A stretch of DNA of 21,880 bases from a virus (IMGVR_UViG_3300042474_001561:1-21880), one strand, 5' to 3'. Counted from the first letter of the stretch, positions 1 through 5,778 are shown. Numbers and translations: made by a program. Notes: generated from the sequence alone by a model not told the origin.

Positions 1-609
1 GGTATGGAGGCAGACGACCTGGTTGCCGCTGCTACGGTCGAGGCTAAGGAAGCGAATGCACAGACGGAAGTGTTCATTGCCTCATCCGACAAGGACTTTG
101 CCGTTCTCTTATCAATTCCCAGTGTGACGCTAATGCGCCCTGGCACCGGCAGCATGCAGTGGGATCGCATGGATGCCACCAAGGCGAAGGCCAAGTGGGG
201 AGTCAATCCGCACCATTTCACGCAGTACCTTGCACTGACTGGAGACAAGTCGGATGGGTTCAACGGCATTGACAAGGTGGGGCCGAAGACGGCGGCGAAG
301 CTGCTGGATGAATACGGAAACCTTGCTAACATTTGGCAGGCCGTGCAATGCGGAGCGGTTCGACCCACCGGGCTGCAGGAGCGCCTGCACAGAGACTGGT
401 CGCTGGTGGAACGAAACCTGCAGCTGGCCGAGTTCGACGACATTGCTGAGCCAGTGTTGGCTGATGATGAACGGATATGGATTCAGCGCGGTTGGGCGGG
501 CGAGGTACCACTGCGTGGAGACTATGTCGCATGCTCCAAGCTCCTTGCTGAGTGGGGCTTGAGCGGACACTTTAGTAAGTTGAAACGCATACCGGCATTC
601 GCTGACTAA
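1..609 (+). CDS. 5'-3' exonuclease / flap endonuclease, 5'-truncated by the window edge
   Basis: This is the C-terminal part of a PolA-type 5'-3' exonuclease (T5 D15 / T4 RNase H / flap endonuclease family), which removes RNA primers and 5' flaps during DNA replication and repair. The reading frame is open to base 1, so the true start lies upstream. Visible family motifs are GMEADDLVAA at the very beginning (metal-binding acidic cluster), SSDKDF near residue 30 (second acidic cluster) and ALTGDKSDGFNGIDKVGPKTA around residues 78-98, which is the DNA-binding helix-3-turn-helix with its GxxGxGxKTA-like core. About 201 residues are present; full-length family members have about 250-320. It is followed after 2 nt by a small membrane protein gene. 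The family call is secure. Whether the phage uses it in replication or recombination is inference. Confidence 0.93.
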   Translation, partial: GMEADDLVAAATVEAKEANAQTEVFIASSDKDFAVLLSIPSVTLMRPGTGSMQWDRMDATKAKAKWGVNPHHFTQYLALTGDKSDGFNGIDKVGPKTAAKLLDEYGNLANIWQAVQCGAVRPTGLQERLHRDWSLVERNLQLAEFDDIAEPVLADDERIWIQRGWAGEVPLRGDYVACSKLLAEWGLSGHFSKLKRIPAFAD

Positions 610-611
610 TC

Positions 612-755
612 ATGCGCCTTTTGAACCTGCTGATCGCCGTTATCCTTGTCTGCGTGTCGTACCTGTCGTTCAGCTACATCGTGCACTCGCTCCGCCACCC
701 GGAGAAGCCCCTCACATGCTCGGATGATTGGTGGCGTATGCTTAGCCTCCAATAA
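612..755 (+). CDS. small single-pass membrane protein, 47 aa
   Basis: The ORF starts at an ATG 2 nt after the exonuclease stop and encodes 47 residues. Residues 3-24 (LLNLLIAVILVCVSYLSFSYIV) form one strongly hydrophobic segment preceded by Arg2, followed by a short polar tail with HSLRHPEK and a DDWW cluster. This suits a single transmembrane helix or an uncleaved signal anchor. The gene is translationally close to the exonuclease and ends 11 nt before the -35 box of the next promoter, so it is probably the last gene of the upstream operon. No homologous family is recognised. Small membrane proteins of phages include superinfection exclusion and lysis factors, but nothing here decides between them. 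Confidence 0.55.
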   Translation: MRLLNLLIAVILVCVSYLSFSYIVHSLRHPEKPLTCSDDWWRMLSLQ

Positions 756-765
756 CTATGATAAC

Positions 766-794
766 TTGACAAGCGGCGGACGGCCTGCTATGGT
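766..794 (+). promoter_or_regulatory. promoter P1 (leaderless type)
   Basis: TTGACA at 766-771, a 17-nt spacer ending in TGC (extended -10) and TATGGT at 789-794. ATG 801 begins 6 nt after the -10, so transcription should start at or next to the start codon. The stretch CTTGACAAGCG is shared with the promoters at 2288 and 21620. Confidence 0.7.
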
Positions 795-800
795 TCCGGC

Positions 801-1736
801 ATGAACTTTATTCCCTTAATCGTCAACGGCGCGCTCGGCAGGCTCACGACATTCTCCGCACCATGCACGGCGAGTCACCGCCAGCAAGACCAGCGAGCAT
901 TCCTCCGGGAGGTAATTATCAGCATGAAAAACCTCGATGAAGCCACTTACCGTCTGCCCGGTTCCGGGCGCATGGCCTTTTACGATCTATACGCACTCTC
1001 CGCTCTGCAATGGATGATTGGCGGAGGCAAGGCTCAGCAGGGATACGCGGACCCCAACATCGTGCCGGAGCGCCGCCGGGAGATCATTGAAGGAGCCTTT
1101 GATGCATGTGTTCGAGATCTGGCCGCGCGCATGGTGGATGATATCAAGTTGCTAGCGTACGACGAGGCGGAGAGCGCCGTAGATGAATACCTGGTGGCAC
1201 CACACGCATTTAACGCGTGGTTGCAGAATGAAGCATCTCCGCGTCTGCGGCAGGCCTTCATCCCGCGTGAGAAGGGGGAGGATGGCGAGCAGCTTTGGGA
1301 CCTGGCAGAACCATCCATTTTTTGGTCTAATGCCGGGTTTCCCGGTGCCATGCAGTTATTTGCCGCGCCGTTTTGGGCAGCAGATGCCGACCAGTATGGC
1401 GGGCCGCGTTGGGCAGATATTGTGCAGGTAGCCATGCGGCTGCTGCGCAGTATTAAGGAGCACGACCCCGCCTTACGTATGATGCTGCTGGTGGATCGGC
1501 TGTTCGACATCGAGCATAATACCGGCAGCCTGTTCAGCAAGTCGGTGAGCACCATTAAGGTTGGCAAGGCCGATCTGGATCGCCGCGCCAGCATTCGGAC
1601 GGTGGTAGAGTTCCTGCCGTTGGTCAGCCCGTTTGTACGGAACATCATCCAGTCTTCCCGTAATTACCTTGAGGCTCCGGTGCCTGTGCAGGAATCAATG
1701 ACCCCGGCGGAGTTTGATGCTATGGTGCGTGTATGA
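801..1736 (+). CDS. hypothetical phage protein, 311 aa (or 270 aa from an internal ATG)
   Basis: I do not recognise this protein. It is predicted soluble and mixed alpha/beta, with no signal peptide; the C-terminal half is rich in charged helices. Two starts are credible. ATG 801 sits 6 nt after the P1 -10 box and would be read from a leaderless mRNA, as at the other four promoters of this type. ATG 924 (start of MKNLDEATYRL) is preceded by GGGAGG at 907-912, one of few good Shine-Dalgarno matches here, with an 11-nt spacing. The 41 residues between them are low in conserved-looking character. The stop codon overlaps the start of the next ORF as ATGA. A structural or assembly role is possible but unsupported. 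Confidence 0.75.
   Translation: MNFIPLIVNGALGRLTTFSAPCTASHRQQDQRAFLREVIISMKNLDEATYRLPGSGRMAFYDLYALSALQWMIGGGKAQQGYADPNIVPERRREIIEGAFDACVRDLAARMVDDIKLLAYDEAESAVDEYLVAPHAFNAWLQNEASPRLRQAFIPREKGEDGEQLWDLAEPSIFWSNAGFPGAMQLFAAPFWAADADQYGGPRWADIVQVAMRLLRSIKEHDPALRMMLLVDRLFDIEHNTGSLFSKSVSTIKVGKADLDRRASIRTVVEFLPLVSPFVRNIIQSSRNYLEAPVPVQESMTPAEFDAMVRV
896..912 (+). promoter_or_regulatory. AGCATTCCT motif fused to a self-complementary CCTCC-G-GGAGG site
   Basis: AGCATTCCT (896-904) is followed by CC and GGGAGG (907-912), upstream of ATG 924. CCTCCGGGAGG (902-912) is an exact inverted repeat, so the ribosome-binding sequence could be masked by its own complement. This copy lies 19 nt from the ATG, unlike the other copies (6-9 nt). 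Confidence 0.4.
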
Positions 1737-1861
1737 ACCCGCCATGCAGGCCGTGGAAGCGGAAGCAGACCTGGCGAGTGGTAACATTGCGTTCCATTGG
1801 ACATGCCACACCCACGCCCACAGATACCTCCACCAGCACCGCAGGAAGCCGACTTGACTGA
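1733..1861 (+). CDS. small ORF, 42 aa, coupled to the preceding gene
   Basis: The ORF begins with an ATGA overlap on the stop codon of the 311-aa protein, the usual arrangement for translational coupling. It encodes 42 residues with a basic N-terminal half (RPWKRKQTWR) and a Thr/Pro/Ser-rich C-terminal half (ATPTPTDTSTSTAG). No known family is recognised. It was kept because of the exact stop/start overlap and because several other genes here are joined the same way. The low-complexity tail leaves open that it is not expressed. Confidence 0.4.
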   Translation: MNPPCRPWKRKQTWRVVTLRSIGHATPTPTDTSTSTAGSRLD

Positions 1862-1994
1862 CCTTAGCCCGATGCTTCGGCAACGGCAACTAGCTTGACT
1901 GGCAGCGAACCGTCCCGCTGCTCATCCGGTATTGCTCCGGCTCGGCAGCGAAGCAGTTCCGGCGAGGGTTTCAAGACACGCGCCGGGGTTGATG

Positions 1995-2127
1995 AAAGCT
2001 GAATTGCGGGCTCGGAATGGTCGGAAGCGAGTTCGATTCTCGTACAGTCCAATTTACGGGCTGGCATGGTGCTAGGGGGATACCCCGCCTCGGGTTCGAG
2101 TCCCGACGAGTCCACAATTCAGCCTTT
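1995..2127 (+). ncRNA. tRNA-like structured element with two T-arms in a long helix
   Basis: Two perfect T-arm signatures are visible. The first is GCGAG-TTCGATT-CTCGT (2027-2043), followed by ACAGTCC-A. The second is TCGGG-TTCGAGT-CCCGA (2090-2106), followed by CGAGTCC-A. The second acceptor strand (2107-2113) pairs in all seven positions, one G-U, with GGGCTCG at 2008-2014. That helix continues outward: 1995-2006 pairs with 2115-2127 (12 bp, one bulged C, one C/A mismatch at the junction), giving about 19 bp. A GGGG/CCCC hairpin (2075-2086) resembles a class II variable arm. From 2008 to 2114 is 107 nt, too long for a normal tRNA, and I cannot place a standard D-arm or an anticodon loop with U33. 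It could be one aberrant tRNA, two overlapping degenerate tRNAs, or a distinct tRNA-like RNA. 1862-1994 shows nothing else I can support. Confidence 0.45.
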
Positions 2128-2153
2128 ATCTTCCGAACAATGCCCGGCAGAAG

Positions 2154-2291
2154 GTGTTGCGCGGCCCCGTGCCGATTATAGGCGAAACGCTGGCTGAACG
2201 AATTGAGCAGGCTCGTCGCATGGTCGTGGTGTTCTGCAACCCAATGGTGCAACCATCTGAGCTGGCCCACTTGGTGATCTCCGGGACTTGA
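2154..2291 (+). CDS. possible small ORF, 45 aa
   Basis: A GTG-initiated frame encodes 45 residues with a protein-like composition, including ETLAERIEQARRMVVVFCNP and a C-terminal SELAHLVISGT. The frame is open further upstream to 2076 without an ATG, through the tRNA-like element. The stop TGA (2289-2291) lies inside the -35 hexamer of promoter P2, the same arrangement as the GIY-YIG gene and promoter P3. No ribosome-binding site or family is seen. It may be a real minor gene, or a gene remnant truncated by insertion of the tRNA-like element. Confidence 0.3.
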   Translation: MLRGPVPIIGETLAERIEQARRMVVVFCNPMVQPSELAHLVISGT

Positions 2292-2316
2292 CAAGCGTTC
2301 GTTGAGCTGCTATTAT
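2288..2316 (+). promoter_or_regulatory. promoter P2 (leaderless type)
   Basis: TTGACA at 2288-2293, a 17-nt spacer ending in TGC and TATTAT at 2311-2316. ATG 2323 follows 6 nt later. This is one of the two best copies of the shared promoter. Confidence 0.8.
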
Positions 2317-2322
2317 AGCAGC

Positions 2323-2523
2323 ATGATCGCAACCCTGCCCGCTCCCACAATTGAAGCAGACGACGTCCCGTTTGCCAACTTCGTCCCACTCTCACCTGCT
2401 CCGCGCTTCCGCCGCCAGAGCCTCGTACAGTGCGGGATGTGCGAGTATGAGCCGGATGCGAACTGTCTCTGTCATCAGGCTGCGGAGCGCATGATAGCCA
2501 ATGCTCTCGCAATTCTCGACTAA
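2323..2523 (+). CDS. small Cys-rich protein, 66 aa, leaderless
   Basis: The start chosen is ATG 2323, 6 nt after the -10 box of promoter P2; an upstream in-frame TTG at 2302 lies inside the promoter and can be excluded. The 66-residue product has an N-terminal Pro/Ala-rich part and a central cluster CGMCEYEPDANCLCH with two CxxC/CxC pairs and a following His, which could bind one zinc ion as a zinc-ribbon or knuckle. Its position as first gene after a strong promoter suggests early, strong expression. No family is recognised, and a nucleic-acid or protein-binding role is only inference from the cysteine pattern. Confidence 0.65.
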   Translation: MIATLPAPTIEADDVPFANFVPLSPAPRFRRQSLVQCGMCEYEPDANCLCHQAAERMIANALAILD

Positions 2524-2549
2524 TCTCCTCACTAAAACCACCAGCGACT

Positions 2550-2864
2550 ATGACACTGAAGAAAATACTCACCGAGATCACTCCGCTGCCGTGGCGGGAC
2601 TGCGCTACCACTGTCACATCCGGGGCGGGCGGGGCGCGGGATCAAATCGCACAGACTGGCTGCGAGGATGTATCCGCAGATCTGCAAGAGGATCGGGATT
2701 GCTTCAATGCGAAGTATCTCACCCATTCTGCAAATCTCCTCCCGCAGCTTGTGGAGGCGATGGAGCACGTTCTGATCGCCTCTGAGAATAATGGCGACAT
2801 GAATGACATCAACTGGGGCCTTCTGCGCTCCGTCCTCAAGAAAGCAAAAAGCGTCGCAGCGTAG
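2550..2864 (+). CDS. hypothetical phage protein, 104 aa
   Basis: The protein begins MTLKKILTEITPLPW and has a C-terminal amphipathic helix region. The segment FNAKYLTHSANLLPQLVEAMEHVL resembles a stretch common in small phage and prophage proteins of unknown function (pattern NAxYIxxAxNxxPxLlEALE). The reading frame starts 26 nt after the Cys-rich gene and ends 8 nt before the next gene, with no Shine-Dalgarno sequence, so it is probably part of the P2 transcript. An overlapping frame (2501-2785) was judged a shadow. The resemblance is remembered, not computed, and no function is known. Confidence 0.65.
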   Translation: MTLKKILTEITPLPWRDCATTVTSGAGGARDQIAQTGCEDVSADLQEDRDCFNAKYLTHSANLLPQLVEAMEHVLIASENNGDMNDINWGLLRSVLKKAKSVAA

Positions 2865-2872
2865 TTATTCGC

Positions 2873-3373
2873 ATGAAGACAACCGCAACCTCTGTACTCG
2901 CCAGCGTAAAACTCTTGCTGGAGGGGAAATATATTGTTTGGGTAAAGGACCGCAGCGACTCCGAGTGGGAACCAAACGGCGATGGCCCTATGACGCAGAA
3001 GGACGCAGATCGCGTGGTTCGGGAACTGCGCGGCACCTGTCGGGCTCGGGCACTGCCGGTCGGTATGGACCTTCCGCTGCAGGCTCAGCATCGTCGGGAG
3101 GAATCTGGTCCTCCGGCGGCTTATCCGGGCATGCCGGGTCACCAGCCAGCATCTGGTGAGTTTCACATGGACCCGGCGGAGGCAGAGTGGACCAAATCGA
3201 AGGTGGTTAACTGCCTAATTGGTGCAACGACGGCTCTGCGGGACGTGGACCCGATTCAGGCCATTCGTTACCTGCTAAACGGTTTATCTCGTGAACAGTT
3301 AATTGCTATGTACAATGAGCGGTGTGGTATGGACCACGACGGTATCATTGCAGCCATCGAGAGAACCAGGTGA
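2873..3373 (+). CDS. hypothetical protein, 166 aa
   Basis: The gene lies 8 nt after its neighbour and encodes 166 residues in two visible parts. Residues 1-55 are alpha/beta with an aromatic, charged segment (KYIVWVKDRSDSEWEP) and a helix with KDADRVVRELRG. A Pro/Gly-rich linker follows (about 60-100), then a helical C-terminal half with DPIQAIRYLLNGLSREQLIAM. No known domain is recognised. It probably belongs to the same P2-driven operon. Composition matches its upstream neighbours but not the AT-richer gene that follows 31 nt later, so this gene marks the edge of that insert. Confidence 0.6.
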   Translation: MKTTATSVLASVKLLLEGKYIVWVKDRSDSEWEPNGDGPMTQKDADRVVRELRGTCRARALPVGMDLPLQAQHRREESGPPAAYPGMPGHQPASGEFHMDPAEAEWTKSKVVNCLIGATTALRDVDPIQAIRYLLNGLSREQLIAMYNERCGMDHDGIIAAIERTR

Positions 3374-3404
3374 ACCCGCGCTTGGGCTTACCCTACACCG
3401 ACTA

Positions 3405-3932
3405 ATGAAATTCCAAGACATACCCCAGTTTACACGCTCAGCCTCTTATCAGGTGAATGTATCTTGGAGAAGTTTAGAACGCCAACTGGAGCAGTTCAAT
3501 GATCGTAATGGTATGTTGGACTTGGACCCCGATTTCCAAAGGGGGCATGTGTGGTCACCTGAAAAGCAGATAGCCTATGTAGAATTCATTCTTCGAGGCG
3601 GGAATTCCTCAAAGACGCTCCAATTCAATTGTTCTTCTTGGCAAAGAGAATACAATACCCCGCTTCAATTGGTGGATGGAAAACAAAGGCTGGAAGCGGT
3701 GAGGAAGTTTCTTAGGAATGAGTTGCCCATTTTCGGGGGTAGTTTCTTAGCTGATTTTACGGATGAGCTCCCCCATTGTCAGGTGGACTTTATCTTCTGT
3801 GTGAACAATCTCAAGACACGTTCGGAAGTTCTTCAGTGGTATTTGGAACTGAATTCAGGCGGGGTAGTTCACACTGAAGAGGAACTTAACAAGGTGAGAA
3901 AGATGTTGGATGATACTATGACCTACAAATGA
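3405..3932 (+). CDS. DUF262-like (GmrSD / ParB-nuclease-like fold) protein, 175 aa
   Basis: DUF262 domains are the NTP-dependent or ParB-like halves of GmrSD-type modification-dependent restriction enzymes, and also occur alone in phages and mobile elements. The family pattern is clear: LDLDPDFQRGHVWSPEKQ (residues about 40-57, matching the typical pPxfQRxyVWs motif), then LVDGKQRLEAVRKFL (about 87-101, matching the DGQQRLtTl motif). At 175 residues it holds essentially one domain and lacks the HNH domain (DUF1524) that GmrSD fusions carry. ATG 3405 is preferred over an upstream start at 3303, which would overlap the preceding gene in another frame. The gene is visibly AT-richer than the rest, a sign of transfer. 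Function in the phage is unknown; defence or counter-defence is inference. Confidence 0.8.
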   Translation: MKFQDIPQFTRSASYQVNVSWRSLERQLEQFNDRNGMLDLDPDFQRGHVWSPEKQIAYVEFILRGGNSSKTLQFNCSSWQREYNTPLQLVDGKQRLEAVRKFLRNELPIFGGSFLADFTDELPHCQVDFIFCVNNLKTRSEVLQWYLELNSGGVVHTEEELNKVRKMLDDTMTYK

Positions 3933-3948
3933 ACACGGAAACTTTGCC

Positions 3949-4440
3949 GTGAGCTCGGTTGTCCATTGCAAGAAGGCACCTTTCAATGTGTATATCGGTC
4001 GCCCTTCTCAATGGGGCAACCCATTTACAATAGGGAAAGATGGAACACGTGAAGAGGTAATTGCTAAATACCGTGAGTGGATTTCTGATCAACCTTTGAT
4101 GATAGCACGGCTGCGAAACTTGAAAGGGAAGATACTAGGGTGTTGGTGCCACCCAAAACCTTGCCACGGCGATGTGCTAATAGAGTTGATCAAATTACAT
4201 CGGGCAGGGTTGTTCATTCCTTCGTGCATCAATGGTGATTCGACGATGCTTCGTTTATATGGTACTGTGCAAGGATGGCTCCCATTACACCGGATGGACC
4301 ACAGACCCAACGTCACGCACCAAGGCCCACAACGACGGCAACGGAGCGAAGTACTGTCGGTCCCGATCCCCGGTGACGCTGGTGTACGTGCTGGAATGCC
4401 GGTCGATGAACGAAGCACTGATTTTGGAGGCTGCCATTAA
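3949..4440 (+). CDS. DUF4326 family protein with an out-of-frame C-terminal extension
   Basis: Residues about 1-88 match DUF4326, a small phage and bacterial domain of unknown function. Visible motifs are VVHCKKAPFNVYIGRPSQWG (residues 4-23), NPFTIGKDGTREEVIAKYREW, and LKGKILGCWCHPKPCHGDVL (about 59-78) with its conserved Cys and His cluster. The start is GTG 3949, 16 nt after the DUF262 gene; no ATG is available. The family normally ends shortly after the CHGDVL helix, but here the frame stays open for about 70 more residues, of which nearly all lie on the coding sequence of the GIY-YIG gene in another frame. That tail (MDHRPNVTHQGPQRRQRSE...) is probably not conserved. Composition is AT-rich like the DUF262 gene. 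Confidence 0.82.
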   Translation: MSSVVHCKKAPFNVYIGRPSQWGNPFTIGKDGTREEVIAKYREWISDQPLMIARLRNLKGKILGCWCHPKPCHGDVLIELIKLHRAGLFIPSCINGDSTMLRLYGTVQGWLPLHRMDHRPNVTHQGPQRRQRSEVLSVPIPGDAGVRAGMPVDERSTDFGGCH

Positions 4441-4519
4441 GAAGCTGAGCCCAACCTCGAAGCGGAAGCTAGCCAGCACTTTCACAACGGACGGAGGACA
4501 CGAGCATTGGCGTACTTGA
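4232..4519 (+). CDS. GIY-YIG nuclease-superfamily protein (YhbQ/UPF0213-like), 95 aa
   Basis: This is a single GIY-YIG endonuclease-like domain, the fold of homing endonucleases, UvrC and the short YhbQ group. Residues 7-17 (FVYMVLCKDGS) and 18-21 (HYTG) supply the two tyrosine strands; TTDPTSRTKAHNDGNGAKYCRSRSPVTLVYV carries the Arg and the HNxGxGAKYTRxRxPV-like signature of the YhbQ group. ALILEAAIKKLSPTSKRKL gives the Glu metal ligand and the following basic helix. The start overlaps the DUF4326 frame by 209 nt. The stop TGA (4517-4519) lies inside the -35 box of promoter P3. The domain is complete, so the protein may cleave or bind branched or damaged DNA; the target is unknown. Confidence 0.87.
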   Translation: MVIRRCFVYMVLCKDGSHYTGWTTDPTSRTKAHNDGNGAKYCRSRSPVTLVYVLECRSMNEALILEAAIKKLSPTSKRKLASTFTTDGGHEHWRT

Positions 4520-4543
4520 CAAGTACACCCCGTATGCTATTCT
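4516..4543 (+). promoter_or_regulatory. promoter P3 (leaderless type)
   Basis: TTGACA at 4516-4521, a 16-nt spacer ending in TGC and TATTCT at 4538-4543. ATG 4550 follows 6 nt later. The spacer differs from the other copies apart from AAG at its start and TGC at its end, which marks those as the conserved parts. Confidence 0.72.
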
Positions 4544-4549
4544 TCCGTC

Positions 4550-4978
4550 ATGTCTAATATCAACACTGAAAAGCGCAAGGAACACTTTGTCTCCCAACAG
4601 TCCGGTGACTGTGAGAGCTGGATCAGGGAACAACGTCGTGGTAATACGCAGGAAGAACTCGATGCCGTACATCAGAAGTACGAGATGTGCTTCGACCCCA
4701 CCACCAGACTGTTCAGCGTTTATCGTCGCCGTCACAAAGCGAACCGCACTATTCGCAAACCGTTGACCCGGTTTACCAATCAGCTCTTCCAACGCCGCCA
4801 GATCGCCGTAACCATCGGTCCCGGTGATGTGATCAGCTTCCGGATGAAGGGGTGCCGCAAGGTGACAACCGTCCCGATTGAGAAAGTGTATCGCACAGCT
4901 CTGTGGTGGGAGGCATCTGCCATCGCAAACCAGAAGCGAGCTGACCGCGCTCAGAAGAAGAAGAAGGTGCGCCGATGA
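4550..4978 (+). CDS. hypothetical basic protein, 142 aa, leaderless
   Basis: The first gene after promoter P3 starts at the ATG placed where transcription should begin. The product is 142 residues and strongly basic towards the C-terminus (RADRAQKKKKVRR). The middle part, PGDVISFRMKGCRKVTTVPIEKVYRTAL, looks like a small beta-barrel or SH3-like segment followed by a helix, a pattern common in phage proteins of unknown function. No catalytic motif is seen. The basic tail suits nucleic-acid binding, but that is inference. Its stop overlaps an ATG at 4977 that is not followed by an ORF worth keeping; the AGCATTCCT motif lies 3 nt downstream. Confidence 0.65.
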   Translation: MSNINTEKRKEHFVSQQSGDCESWIREQRRGNTQEELDAVHQKYEMCFDPTTRLFSVYRRRHKANRTIRKPLTRFTNQLFQRRQIAVTIGPGDVISFRMKGCRKVTTVPIEKVYRTALWWEASAIANQKRADRAQKKKKVRR

Positions 4979-4980
4979 TG

Positions 4981-4989
4981 AGCATTCCT
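4981..4989 (+). promoter_or_regulatory. AGCATTCCT intercistronic motif
   Basis: Copy 2 of the nonamer. It lies 2 nt after the stop codon of the upstream gene and 8 nt before ATG 4998, which opens a 6-codon ORF coupled to the next gene. Confidence 0.45.
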
Positions 4990-4997
4990 TACCACCT

Positions 4998-5018
4998 ATG
5001 AAGACAGAACTAGCATGA
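4998..5018 (+). other. 6-codon upstream ORF (MKTELA)
   Basis: ATG 4998 lies 8 nt after the AGCATTCCT motif, the same spacing the motif has to the true start codon at 18158. The frame ends after six codons with TGA overlapping the next start as ATGA (5015-5018). It may deliver ribosomes to the 60-aa gene by termination-reinitiation. Confidence 0.35.
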
Positions 5019-5197
5019 CCATCCGGAATTATCGCATACGCAACAAGCAGAACAAGGGTCACTGGCGTGCGGCCACAGATGGGTGGACAACGGCCACTCA
5101 GGCAACGGCGTATACTAGCGATGAGGCCATGACTGAGCTGACCCGGCTCCTGCGCAAACCCAAGTATCATGACAAGCTTGAGGTGGTGCAGCTCTGA
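5015..5197 (+). CDS. hypothetical protein, 60 aa
   Basis: The ORF encodes 60 residues, basic at the N-terminus (MTIRNYRIRNKQNKGHW) and ending with a helix TSDEAMTELTRLLRKPKY. This resembles small phage proteins in which a tyrosine- or tryptophan-rich strand region precedes a helix, but I do not recognise the family. The start overlaps the stop of a 6-codon upstream ORF, and the stop TGA overlaps the first base of the next AGCATTCCT motif. It lies in the P3 operon, between a basic protein and a MazG-like enzyme. Confidence 0.55.
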   Translation: MTIRNYRIRNKQNKGHWRAATDGWTTATQATAYTSDEAMTELTRLLRKPKYHDKLEVVQL

Positions 5198-5205
5198 GCA
5201 TTCCT
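5197..5205 (+). promoter_or_regulatory. AGCATTCCT intercistronic motif
   Basis: Copy 3 of the nonamer. Its first base is the last base of the upstream stop codon, and it lies 9 nt before ATG 5215 of the MazG-like gene, which has no Shine-Dalgarno sequence. Confidence 0.5.
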
Positions 5206-5214
5206 CCAACCACA

Positions 5215-5778
5215 ATGTGCAAATACCCTATCGCCCTCGCCACGCTGTTCAACGAGCTTACGCCACAGATTGGTGCATGGGCGGATCAACAATTTGATGC
5301 TTCTGACGCCCGGCTTGGAGTGGTGGAGGAGACGGGCGAGGTAACGCACTGCATTCTCAAGCGCATGCAGCGTATTCGTGGATTCGACAATTTCGAGCAC
5401 TTCATTACTAAGCTTGCGGACGGTCTGGCTGACACGCTCGTGTACCTGGCACATGTTTGCTGGGTGACCAAAGACGCGCTTGGCAATCCAGCGACTGTTG
5501 GGGTTGAACCCGTATGCGGACTCGGTGACTGCTGGGCTCCGAGCGGGTATGCTGCCATCATTGCCAAGTCCTTGCGGACGCAGGCAGACCTGCTGGAGCA
5601 AAATGACTACAGGTTTGTTCAAACACGGGTCGAGATTGTGTTACATGCTACTTCGGCTCTGGCACAAATGTACGAGATTGATATTGTTGCTGCTTTGAGC
5701 TACACGTGGAAGAAAGTAGCAACCCGTAACTGGCGGGCTGATGCAGTACATGCTGCTGCTATTGCAGATCGAGGTTAG
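5215..5778 (+). CDS. MazG-like nucleotide pyrophosphohydrolase, 187 aa
   Basis: The all-alpha NTP pyrophosphohydrolase (MazG/dUTPase-2) superfamily hydrolyses NTPs or dNTPs to monophosphates using an acidic metal site. Here residues 33-41 (LGVVEETGE) give the ExxE helix, and KLADGLADTLVYLAHVC (about 66-82) gives the second helix with its two Asp residues spaced DxxAD, as in many phage MazG-like proteins. A loop of about 50 residues follows, then ALSYTWKKVATRNWRAD, which matches the usual WxKVxxRdW ending. Phage versions are thought to adjust the nucleotide pool or (p)ppGpp during infection; the substrate here is unknown. It is probably the last gene of the P3 operon. Confidence 0.75.
   Translation: MCKYPIALATLFNELTPQIGAWADQQFDASDARLGVVEETGEVTHCILKRMQRIRGFDNFEHFITKLADGLADTLVYLAHVCWVTKDALGNPATVGVEPVCGLGDCWAPSGYAAIIAKSLRTQADLLEQNDYRFVQTRVEIVLHATSALAQMYEIDIVAALSYTWKKVATRNWRADAVHAAAIADRG

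Noticed and set aside
1986-2051. A D-armless tRNA with a GGA (Ser) anticodon
   Set aside because: Acceptor (6/7) and anticodon stem (4/5) can be paired, but position 33 is C instead of U and no D-arm is present; the longer outer helix is a better explanation.
1864-2294. Minus-strand frames with phrases such as RRDSNPRRG and MDSSGLEPEA
   Set aside because: These are the familiar false translations of antisense tRNA T-arms; they were used instead as a hint of tRNA-like sequence on the plus strand.
2126-2617. 163-codon minus-strand frame
   Set aside because: It covers a promoter, a tRNA-like edge and a plus-strand gene with a well-placed leaderless start, and has no recognisable domain.
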